From: Defluviitaleaceae bacterium
GTDB taxonomy: Bacteria; Bacillota; Clostridia; Lachnospirales; UBA5962
DNA length: 6,663 nucleotides
NCBI GenBank assembly: GCA_009787435.1
Contig: WRFW01000134.1
Span: 1-6,663, forward strand
Direction: 5' to 3'
Shown here: positions 1-6,198 of the stretch, in pieces
How positions within the stretch are numbered: position 1 is the first letter of the stretch
Layout of the letters: each line of letters opens with the position of its first letter
Translations under genes and position numbers: made by a program
The notes under the pieces: model-generated
What the model saw: the letters and a program-made list of their open reading frames with translations, nothing else
Told to the model about the DNA's origin: nothing
Databases searched by the model: none

Positions 1-2837
1 GTCAGAAGCTCGGCAACTTCCTTCAAAACATTCCTCAGAAGCTCGGCCAACTTGGTCAGAAGCTCGGCAACTTCCTTCAAAACATTCCTCAGAAGCTCGG
101 CAACTTAGGAACTAGATTTACAACAACTATAGCAATTTTAAGAGAAAAAAATGGCGTTAAAAATCTTTTAAGGCAAACAACAGATAGTCTAACAACTTCC
201 CTTAAACAAAAAAAACTATTAATAATTATAAAAAATGGATACTTAATTGCTAAAAAAGGAATTATTGGGCTTGTAAAGATAGCCAAAAAAGGTTTAATAG
301 CTATTATGGCTGCCAACCCAATATTTGCTATAGCACTTGCTATTTGGGGTCTAGTTGAAGCATTTACAAGCCTTTGGGAAGTTATAAGAAATCCTTCACT
401 AGAAGAGCTTTCTGACCGATTTGGCGTGTCCAGAGCTCAAATAGAGCATGAAATGGAACAAATGGGCACCACTTCAAGAAGACAATGGCGAGAAATGGCT
501 GAAGCTTCAAGAAACTTTGCCGAAGAACACGGGCAAGATGAAGAAACAGTCCGTGGGCAAATGAAAAGCCTAATCGAACATTTTGGAAATACACGCAATG
601 CTGAAAGAGCATTAGATAATCTTAGACACGCTTCTAACGACCTTGCATGGGAATTTGATATGGACTCCGAAACTATTCAAGCCCAACTTGTATCACTTAT
701 AGGCAGCTATATTAATGCTCAAGAAAGCGTTGAGGACGTTTGGCGTAATTTAAAAGCCTCTTCTAATGAACTTGCCCAGGAATTCGGTATGGATTCCGAA
801 GTCATACAAGAGCAGCTTATATCACTTATGGGCGGCTATATTAATACTGCAGAAGCTGCTGAGAACGCTTGGCGTAATTTAAAAGACGCTTCTAATGAAC
901 TTGCCGACAGATTTGGTGTGGATTCTGAAACTATCCAAGGCGAGCTAGTAGCCCTTACAGCCCACTATGAGGGTAACGAAGAAGCCGCTATAGCTGCTTG
1001 GGAAAGCATAGCAGAGAAAGCCAATGAATTAGCTGAAGAATTTGTATACTGCGTTGATACTATGCGTAAAAAGCTTTTAGCACTTGAAAAAAGCTATGAA
1101 GATAGCGAAAAAGCTATACAACGGTGGCGAGATAACCAAATAGAAATACTTGGCGGGCTTGGCTCAGAATGGGGCATGAGTGGCGAGGAAGTAGCCGCAC
1201 ATATGCGAAAAATGGGTATGAGTGCCGATGAATGGTCTGAACATATGGGGTCCGCTTGGAATGAATTCCAAAATAATGTTCAATCTAATGTAAACGGTAT
1301 TATTAATGGTTTTAGGAAAATACCAACGGAATATGGAAAAAGTGCTGAAGAACTCCGCAAAATTATGCAGCAAAACACAGAAACAACACGCCAGTGGCAA
1401 GAAAACATGGGGCGGATATCTGAAAAAGTTGGCCCTGAAATGTTTGCAATATTAAAAGCTAAAGGCCCAGGGTTTAACAGTGTTATTGAAGAAATGCTTG
1501 ACTCACCAGAAGAGCTTGCCAAATGGAAAGATACCTTTGAAGATGCTATGGAAGCTGGGCTTGATGGGGCACTTCAAAAGCTTGATGATGATGTGTTACA
1601 AGAAGCATTTTTATATAAACTTAATGACACTGGCAGGGTAATTTCTTACAATAGGGCAATGGAAGAAGCCCTTGGCGAAAATATAATCGAAACTATCGAA
1701 TATGGGGTAGACCTTGCTTCTGAGGGTGGTGAAGAAATTGGCGAAGCATATGTAGAGCATATTGCTGAAGCAATTGAAAATGGCAGCAGCACTATAATTC
1801 CAACCGTTGAAGACCTTATCGAAGATATAAACGATACTTTTGAAAGAGGGTTTAGCGGTACTAGCGAAACTATAGGCATTGGGCTTGAAAATGTAAACGA
1901 AGTTATGACCGATGGAATGGACAACACTTCTTCAATAATTCAAAGTGCGATGGGCGATATTGATGATAATGTTGATTCTACACTTCTAAGCATAACAAAC
2001 ACAGCTAGAACTAGGCTTTCAGATTTTGAAAACACCTTTGAAGATATGCAAACCTCGGTAACTAGTTCAAGCAGCCAAGCTATGGAGCAAGTTGAAGAAA
2101 ATATAAATTCTGGGCTTGAAACAGTATCTATTAATGCAGTTGAAAGCTTAGGTGAAATTGAAGAACTTTTTGAGGAATTCAAAGGCTCTCTAGGCGAGAT
2201 AAGCACAGGCATGGTAGATGATTTCAACACTACCCTTTCAGATGGGCTAGATACCGCAAATGCAACTTCAGAAGAAGGTGTGGCAAGCCTTGAAAGCACA
2301 TTTAAAACGCTAGAACCGAGCCTAACTAAAATCGGGGCTAATTCTATGCAAGGCCTTGAAAATGGCTTGCAATCAAAAAAGCCATCAGTAATGTCAACTG
2401 CACAAGGCATAGCTAATAGTGTTAGCCAAACTATGGCTTCAGCTTTGCGAATAAATTCCCCTTCGCGTGTTATGCTTAGCCTTGGCGGCTACACTATGGA
2501 CGGCTTTGCAATAGGCTTAGAAGCCGGCAGCAGCCAAATTGAAACAATCGCCAAAAATACAGCTTACACAGTTAAAGATAGCTTTGAACAAGCTATAGGA
2601 AGCTATAAAAGGCTAAACAATATGATTTCAGGGCACAAAATGGACGGTGAATTAAAATTAGCAATTACCCCGCCAGATGCAAGCTATGAAAGCACACTTT
2701 TGGAACGCCTTATAGATACAGTGCAAGCCGGCCAATACATTGTAATGGATAGCGGCGAGCTAGTCGGTGCTACTTATGCCGGGTATGATAATGCTGCAGG
2801 GCAAGCAATTTCTTATAATTCAAGATGGGGGCGTTAA
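1..2837 (+). CDS. phage tail tape measure protein (C-terminal 944 residues, 5' end outside window)
   Basis: Tape measure proteins span the lumen of a siphovirus tail, set its length and leave ahead of the DNA. The frame is open from base 3 (bases 1-2 complete a Gly codon if the repeat continues upstream) to TAA at 2835-2837, so the gene is partial. The ATG at 306 is internal: it has no good ribosome binding site and lies inside a continuous hydrophobic segment. In order: a QKLGNFLQNIPQKLGQLG tandem repeat (3-110), resembling the repeated 'NF...LPxKI' motif of other TMPs; a hydrophobic stretch (216-377) with the family-like core AANPIFAIALAIWGLVEAF; degenerate 36-54-residue repeats (about 400-1360); a Glu/Ser/Asn-rich, probably helical stretch (about 1840-2340); and a typical TMP end, INSPSRVM then GGYTMDGFAIGLEAG (2451-2536). 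No lysozyme or peptidase motif is visible in this part. Its place directly before Dit fits. Family call is secure; full length is unknown. Confidence 0.93.
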   Translation, partial: QKLGNFLQNIPQKLGQLGQKLGNFLQNIPQKLGNLGTRFTTTIAILREKNGVKNLLRQTTDSLTTSLKQKKLLIIIKNGYLIAKKGIIGLVKIAKKGLIAIMAANPIFAIALAIWGLVEAFTSLWEVIRNPSLEELSDRFGVSRAQIEHEMEQMGTTSRRQWREMAEASRNFAEEHGQDEETVRGQMKSLIEHFGNTRNAERALDNLRHASNDLAWEFDMDSETIQAQLVSLIGSYINAQESVEDVWRNLKASSNELAQEFGMDSEVIQEQLISLMGGYINTAEAAENAWRNLKDASNELADRFGVDSETIQGELVALTAHYEGNEEAAIAAWESIAEKANELAEEFVYCVDTMRKKLLALEKSYEDSEKAIQRWRDNQIEILGGLGSEWGMSGEEVAAHMRKMGMSADEWSEHMGSAWNEFQNNVQSNVNGIINGFRKIPTEYGKSAEELRKIMQQNTETTRQWQENMGRISEKVGPEMFAILKAKGPGFNSVIEEMLDSPEELAKWKDTFEDAMEAGLDGALQKLDDDVLQEAFLYKLNDTGRVISYNRAMEEALGENIIETIEYGVDLASEGGEEIGEAYVEHIAEAIENGSSTIIPTVEDLIEDINDTFERGFSGTSETIGIGLENVNEVMTDGMDNTSSIIQSAMGDIDDNVDSTLLSITNTARTRLSDFENTFEDMQTSVTSSSSQAMEQVEENINSGLETVSINAVESLGEIEELFEEFKGSLGEISTGMVDDFNTTLSDGLDTANATSEEGVASLESTFKTLEPSLTKIGANSMQGLENGLQSKKPSVMSTAQGIANSVSQTMASALRINSPSRVMLSLGGYTMDGFAIGLEAGSSQIETIAKNTAYTVKDSFEQAIGSYKRLNNMISGHKMDGELKLAITPPDASYESTLLERLIDTVQAGQYIVMDSGELVGATYAGYDNAAGQAISYNSRWGR
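3..110 (+). repeat. tandem 54-bp (18-codon) repeat inside the tape measure gene
   Basis: Two in-frame copies, 3-56 and 57-110. The first 45 bases of each (3-47 and 57-101) are identical; the last 9 differ. Each copy encodes about QKLGNFLQNIPQKLGQLG, an amphipathic unit. The 12-mer CAGAAGCTCGGC occurs four times (3, 36, 57, 90), so the unit itself looks like an older internal duplication. Bases 1-2 (GT) match the end of a preceding unit, so the array probably runs upstream. Copy 1 is 27/54 G+C, while the next 130 bases (111-240) are 31/130, a sharp change within one gene. Confidence 0.9.
216..377 (+). other. hydrophobic segment of the tape measure protein
   Basis: About 54 residues alternating hydrophobic runs (LLIII, GIIGLV, GLIAIMA) with single or paired lysines, then an uncharged core, AANPIFAIALAIWGLV, ending before EAFTSLW. 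Siphovirus TMPs commonly carry such an Asn-Pro-Ile hydrophobic stretch, thought to help DNA cross the cytoplasmic membrane. It runs across the ATG at 306, which argues against a gene start there. The membrane role is inferred from the family. Confidence 0.7.
618..1103 (+). repeat. four tandem 129-bp (43-residue) repeats in the tape measure gene, with degenerate copies on both sides
   Basis: Four consecutive units have exactly 43-residue spacing: Asn codons aligned at 636, 765, 894 and 1023 begin NDLAWEFDMDSETIQ, NELAQEFGMDSEVIQ, NELADRFGVDSETIQ and the diverged NELAEEFVYCVDTMR. Consensus is NELAxEFGxDSExIQxxLxxLxxxY. Units 2 and 3 are still alike in DNA, sharing TGGCGTAATTTAAAAG at 741 and 870, 129 bases apart. 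Weaker copies flank them: LSDRFGVSRAQIE (from 408), FAEEHGQDEETVR (from 516), LGSEWGMSGEEVA (from 1158) and IPTEYGKSAEELR (from about 1320). Each unit reads as a pair of short helices. Repeats of this kind fit a length-setting role in a TMP. Confidence 0.85.
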
Positions 2838-2863
2838 TATTATAACCAATTTTAAAACAAACG

Positions 2864-2874
2864 AAAGAGAGGTG
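2864..2874 (+). promoter_or_regulatory. ribosome binding site of the distal tail protein gene
   Basis: AAAGAGAGGTG ends 7 bases before the ATG at 2882 and is the only clear purine-rich ribosome site in the 44-base gap after the tape measure stop. It fixes the Dit start. The gap holds no convincing promoter or hairpin, so the genes are probably co-transcribed. Confidence 0.75.
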
Positions 2875-2881
2875 CAAACCC

Positions 2882-3682
2882 ATGATAGATTTAACACACG
2901 GGCTTAGCATAAACAAGTCTCCTAAACATTATATCACATTTGGGCTATTCCAGTCAACTAGATTTAACTTAAATTTGCACGAAAGAGTGGCAAATACACC
3001 TAATGAAAAGGAAGTAACTGCTAGCATTCCTTATATGCAAGGGGTTATAGATTTATCAAACTTAATTGGAAATAGAGTTTATGAAAACCGGGAAATAACT
3101 TATACTTTTTATCGCTTCGGTGTGGGCACAGGGCTTAGAATTAGAGACACCGCAAGAGACTTTCAAACGACCATTGAAAATTTACTAATGGGCGAGTTTG
3201 ACCAAAAATTAGAAGATAGCTATGAGCCAGATTTTTACTACAATGGAAAGTGTAAAGAAGTGTTAGTTACAGATGAGTATAACTTTAACCGCCTAAAAGT
3301 TGAGATTACTTTTGATTTATACCCATTTAAACTAGACAACCATAAAGAAAGCGAAGACTTATTTGATGCTTTTAACTTTGATTTAGACGCTTTCCAAAAT
3401 GGTATAAGCTTTAATTTAGAACCAGTGGGAAGCCAAATTATTAAACTTTATAATGCTGGCCAGCGTACTGTGAACCCTATAGTTACAGCAAACGGCTTAG
3501 GATTAGAGATGATATATAATAGCGATATGAAAACCCTTTTCCCAATTTTACAAGGCTCTTCAACTTACCCAAATTTTAGGCTTAAGCCAGGGCTAACAGA
3601 AATTGAAGTGTTCCAAAATCAAGGCATTAGAACAAACAGAGCGACTAACATTTCTTTTGATTGGCGGAAGGAGAGAATTTAA
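2882..3682 (+). CDS. distal tail protein (Dit), siphovirus tail component
   Basis: Dit forms a hexameric ring between the last tube ring and the Tal hub and is the platform on which baseplate or fibre parts assemble. The 266-residue length is usual for the family. The N-terminal domain (about 1-155) shows the Dit signature: IPYMQGVIDLSNLIG at 49-63 followed by YENREITYTF at 67-76, corresponding to the 'IPGrnGvlDlt...yenR.l.y.F' pattern of SPP1 gp19.1-like proteins, and it ends in a strand-rich ITFDLYPFK (142-150). The C-terminal part (about 165-266) is beta-rich with VNPIVTANG, NFRLKPGLTEIEVF and a final ISFDW strand, as expected for the galectin-like domain. No carbohydrate-binding insertion is evident. 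The position between TMP and Tal and the overlap of its stop codon with the next start agree with the call. Confidence 0.88.
   Translation: MIDLTHGLSINKSPKHYITFGLFQSTRFNLNLHERVANTPNEKEVTASIPYMQGVIDLSNLIGNRVYENREITYTFYRFGVGTGLRIRDTARDFQTTIENLLMGEFDQKLEDSYEPDFYYNGKCKEVLVTDEYNFNRLKVEITFDLYPFKLDNHKESEDLFDAFNFDLDAFQNGISFNLEPVGSQIIKLYNAGQRTVNPIVTANGLGLEMIYNSDMKTLFPILQGSSTYPNFRLKPGLTEIEVFQNQGIRTNRATNISFDWRKERI
3666..3682 (+). promoter_or_regulatory. ribosome binding site and TAATG stop/start overlap setting the Tal start
   Basis: AAGGAG at 3668-3673 lies 8 bases before the ATG at 3682, inside the last codons of dit. The dit stop TAA (3680-3682) shares its last A with the ATG, which suggests translational coupling. 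An in-frame TTG at 3661 would add seven residues (MAEGENL) but would place the ribosome site inside its own gene and has no comparable site upstream, so ATG 3682 is preferred. Confidence 0.85.
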
Positions 3683-6159
3683 TGTATTTTGTTGAACTTA
3701 ATATAGAACCCTCTTCACCTACTCAAACGCTTCACGACCCGTATTCAAGAACAAATGTTTTATATAGAGGGCAAATGACACAAGTTTTAAATGCAGTTAA
3801 CAATTTTAACTTTGAACTTTTACGCAACCACCCCCTGTATGAAGAAAAAATAGTGCCTTATAAATCTTTAATACGCATTAAAGATGATAAAAACAAAATT
3901 ATTTTTAGAGGGCGTATAATTGATTACTCTTACAAAATGGCAAGCGGCGGGCAAGTTATTAAATCTTTTGTTGCCGAGTGCGAGCTTGCATATTTAATTG
4001 ATAGTATGCAAGAAGCCGAAGAGATTCCCTCTATTGAACTAAGCGAGTATTTAAGGAGGCTTTTAAGCAGCCACAATAGCCGTGTTTCAGAAGATGTTAC
4101 TAGCAAATTAATAGATTTCGCAAACTTTAATTATGAGGGAGTAACTCCAATTGAAATGCAATTTAACAATAGCTGCAACTGTGGTCCTACAGAAGAAGTT
4201 CACCATATTAACTATGGCAGCACATTTCAAAATATTAAAGAACAAATATTAGATAGATTTGGCGGCTATATTTGGCTAGAGTATGTGAAAGATGAAGCTA
4301 GCGGCATAGAGAGAAGAATTTTTAACTATGCTTTTGATAAATTTGGCGTTAATGGAGAAATGCCTATAGAGCTTTCTATAAATCTTGAAAATATAAAATC
4401 TGAATACCACCCAAGCTCTGAGATTACAAGGCTTATACCACTCGGCAGAAAGCTTGAAAGGTATGAACTTGCAATAGAGCGTTTAAGGCATGTTGGCATA
4501 TTCCCTAATACGGAGGTAGTTAATTACTGGCTTAATGAAGTGCAGCACTGGCGAGACGGCAAACCCCTGCCAGAAGACCAACAAGCCATTTCGCCTTGGG
4601 TTGGGCAGCTTTTAATTAACCTTTCTAAGCTGAATTTTAAAAATAAATGCACATGCCCAAATGAGTGTAATAGCGGCGGCTGTGGTGTTTGCAGAAACTA
4701 TATAGATGATATGATAGTTCGCTTGACCGAAAACCCACACTTGCCGCCAGATGTTAATAGTAGGTGGGCTTATAATGAAGCTGTAGACTTTTTGGCTAAT
4801 GCAGGAGCTATAATAAGCCCTGAATACTGGAAAGAAGAAAGACTTGCAGGCATTATTCATGTTAGATACTTAATTCGTATAGCAGCGGAGGCTCTCATTA
4901 CCGATTCTCCACGCCGTACTAATTCTGGCTCTTTTGATAACGCTATAAATTGGTTAGAAAGAGATAGTGTAATAATAGGTGATGATATTGAATTTTGGAA
5001 AAATCAAACTAGACCAAGCCAGCAAACATTATCAATCGGCAGCCTAACAAGGACTATAGACGGTATAGAGGTAGACGAGAGTATTTCACCTTGGATAGGC
5101 CATTTACTAGTTAACTTATCAAGGCTTAACATTGTAGCACCATTTAATGCAAATGCAATAAGAAATAATATATCTACAACTATAAATAATTTTCAGCTTT
5201 ACGAACAAGCAATAGATTCTTTAGCAAACACAGGTGCTCTTAATAGTCCAGATTATTGGAAAAACTTTGAACGTGCTAGACACGCTAGTTTAAGAAGACT
5301 AATACGTACAGCAGACGCATTTGTATACAGACCAAGTCCACTAAGAAGAACACCTCATCAAGGATTTTTAGTAGCCTTTCAGAATAGGCTTATTGAACCA
5401 CCAGGAATGCTTGATGTAGGTGTAGTACATGAATTTCAATTTTGGCTTAACCACTCTCTAAACGAAGGAGAACAAGTATCACCGTGGATTGGAGACCTTT
5501 TAATTGAACTTAGCCATCTTAACTTTAATAGTTCTGCAGCTGATGATTATAGAGAAAGCATTAGACCTAGAAACACTATTCCACACGTAAACGATATAGG
5601 AGCTTATGAAGATGCGATAGACTCTTTAGCAAACTCTGGTGCACTTAGCAGCCCTGAATATTGGAAAGACCCAGAAAGAAGAGAAAATCCAAATTTAAGA
5701 ATGCTAATTCGCCTTGCAGATTTAACAATTAACCAAAACGACCCTATAGCAAGCTTCCCAAAGCCTAGATTAACTATAGAAACTGTGAACGAGGGCGAAA
5801 ATTGGCTGCCTGTAAATATAGATAGCATTGACAATGATACTATCGTTGAGGGTGTAGTAGTTTGGGACGAAGTGAACGACCCAAGCGAGCTAAGAAGAAA
5901 AGCTGAAGAATGGATAGAAAATAACCGCTCGGTAACGAACAGTATAACCGTTAGTGCTTTGGATTTATCACACCTTGATAATGCACCATATGAAAGCTTT
6001 AGAGTAGGAAACAGCTATTCAATCCACAACCACTTGCTTGGAAATAGTGAAGAAAAGCAATGGTATACACTAATAGAAAAAAGAGTTGATGTTGTTAATC
6101 CAATAAAAAGCGGCTTAACCTTTGGCGATAGGCAAATAATGATGAGCTCTTCAAGATAG
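3682..6159 (+). CDS. tail-tip hub protein Tal (prophage tail / gp27-like) with a large repeat insertion
   Basis: Tal trimers close the distal end of the siphovirus tail below Dit. The protein is 825 residues from ATG 3682. Residues 1-259 match the first part of the hub: FRGRIIDYSYKM, FVAECELAYLIDS, YGSTFQNIKEQILDRFGGYIWL, then LENIKSEYHPSSEITRLIPLG at 235-255 (bases 4384-4446). Residues 695-825 match its end: RLTIETVNEGENWLPV, IVEGVVVWDEVNDPSELRRK, VSALDLSHL, SFRVGNSYSI and a final LTFGDRQ. In ordinary Tal proteins the 'IPLGxK' strand is followed almost at once by the 'rvtI.sVN.G' strand; here about 435 residues of repeats lie between (separate entry). Without them the hub is 390 residues, close to a complete N-terminal hub. 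The chain stops right after the hub, so the C-terminal peptidase or fibre domain carried by many Tal proteins is absent. Hub call is strong; the function of the insert is unknown. Confidence 0.88.
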   Translation: MYFVELNIEPSSPTQTLHDPYSRTNVLYRGQMTQVLNAVNNFNFELLRNHPLYEEKIVPYKSLIRIKDDKNKIIFRGRIIDYSYKMASGGQVIKSFVAECELAYLIDSMQEAEEIPSIELSEYLRRLLSSHNSRVSEDVTSKLIDFANFNYEGVTPIEMQFNNSCNCGPTEEVHHINYGSTFQNIKEQILDRFGGYIWLEYVKDEASGIERRIFNYAFDKFGVNGEMPIELSINLENIKSEYHPSSEITRLIPLGRKLERYELAIERLRHVGIFPNTEVVNYWLNEVQHWRDGKPLPEDQQAISPWVGQLLINLSKLNFKNKCTCPNECNSGGCGVCRNYIDDMIVRLTENPHLPPDVNSRWAYNEAVDFLANAGAIISPEYWKEERLAGIIHVRYLIRIAAEALITDSPRRTNSGSFDNAINWLERDSVIIGDDIEFWKNQTRPSQQTLSIGSLTRTIDGIEVDESISPWIGHLLVNLSRLNIVAPFNANAIRNNISTTINNFQLYEQAIDSLANTGALNSPDYWKNFERARHASLRRLIRTADAFVYRPSPLRRTPHQGFLVAFQNRLIEPPGMLDVGVVHEFQFWLNHSLNEGEQVSPWIGDLLIELSHLNFNSSAADDYRESIRPRNTIPHVNDIGAYEDAIDSLANSGALSSPEYWKDPERRENPNLRMLIRLADLTINQNDPIASFPKPRLTIETVNEGENWLPVNIDSIDNDTIVEGVVVWDEVNDPSELRRKAEEWIENNRSVTNSITVSALDLSHLDNAPYESFRVGNSYSIHNHLLGNSEEKQWYTLIEKRVDVVNPIKSGLTFGDRQIMMSSSR
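4174..4206 (+). other. CxC...HH motif in the first half of the Tal hub
   Basis: Residues 165-175 read CNCGPTEEVHH: cysteines at 165 and 167 and histidines at 174 and 175. The spacing would allow one metal site. It sits just before the NYGSTFQNIKEQIL segment, where I recall related hubs having a short turn without Cys or His. Metal binding is inference. Confidence 0.4.
4459..5763 (+). repeat. inserted array of three alternating A/B repeat pairs within Tal
   Basis: About 435 residues (260-694) with two related units in the order A1-B1-A2-B2-A3-B3. A units (4459-4638, 4933-5133, 5365-5526) run from an amphipathic helix through YWLNE, FWKNQ or FWLNH to ISPWVGQLLINLSKLNF, SISPWIGHLLVNLSRLNI or VSPWIGDLLIELSHLNF. 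B units (4762-4899, 5191-5325, 5602-5730) read YNEAVDFLANAGAIISPEYW, YEQAIDSLANTGALNSPDYW and YEDAIDSLANSGALSSPEYW, then after a charged loop RYLIRIAAEAL, RRLIRTADAFV and RMLIRLADLTI. A and B share a plan of helix, G/aromatic-W turn, then LLxxLSxL or LIRxAx helix, so they are probably one diverged family. B2 and B3 remain alike in DNA 405 bases apart. The 'GxxxSPeYW...LixxA' pattern resembles helical motifs I recall from Bacillota cell-wall and phage lysis proteins; I cannot name a family. Confidence 0.82.
4639..4692 (+). other. five-cysteine linker between repeats A1 and B1 of the Tal insertion
   Basis: Residues 323-337 read CTCPNECNSGGCGVC, spacing CxC-x3-C-x4-C-x2-C, with cysteine codons at 4648, 4654, 4666, 4681 and 4690. 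It occurs only in the first A-B junction; the A2-B2 and A3-B3 linkers have no cysteine. It could bind zinc or another metal or form disulfides; the sequence does not decide which. Confidence 0.6.
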
Positions 6160-6184
6160 TATCAATTATAAATTTTGTAACAAA

Positions 6185-6190
6185 AAGGAG
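6185..6190 (+). promoter_or_regulatory. ribosome binding site of the tail fibre gene
   Basis: A perfect AAGGAG lies 8 bases before the ATG at 6199, in the 39-base gap after the tal stop codon. The rest of the gap is AT-rich with no clear hairpin terminator, so the gene is probably read from the same transcript. Confidence 0.8.
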
Positions 6191-6198
6191 AAAACAAA

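Noticed and set aside
3..101. Four copies of CAGAAGCTCGGC spaced 33, 21 and 33 bases apart, like a small CRISPR array.
   Set aside because: Spacings are multiples of three, the intervening sequence also repeats, and all of it is in frame within the tape measure gene.
1940..2410. 156-codon open frame on the minus strand.
   Set aside because: It is a shadow of the tape measure gene, a result of the codon bias of that strand; no ribosome site or family match was seen.
2838..2881. Possible promoter (TATTATAAC) in the TMP-dit gap.
   Set aside because: There is no matching -35 element and such AT-rich strings are common in this sequence; co-transcription is simpler.
3661..3681. TTG start for Tal, seven codons before the ATG.
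   Set aside because: The AAGGAG at 3668-3673 lies after the TTG and is ideally spaced for ATG 3682, which also overlaps the dit stop.
6160..6198. Possible terminator or promoter in the gap after tal.
   Set aside because: No stable GC-containing hairpin followed by a T run, and no paired -35/-10 boxes.
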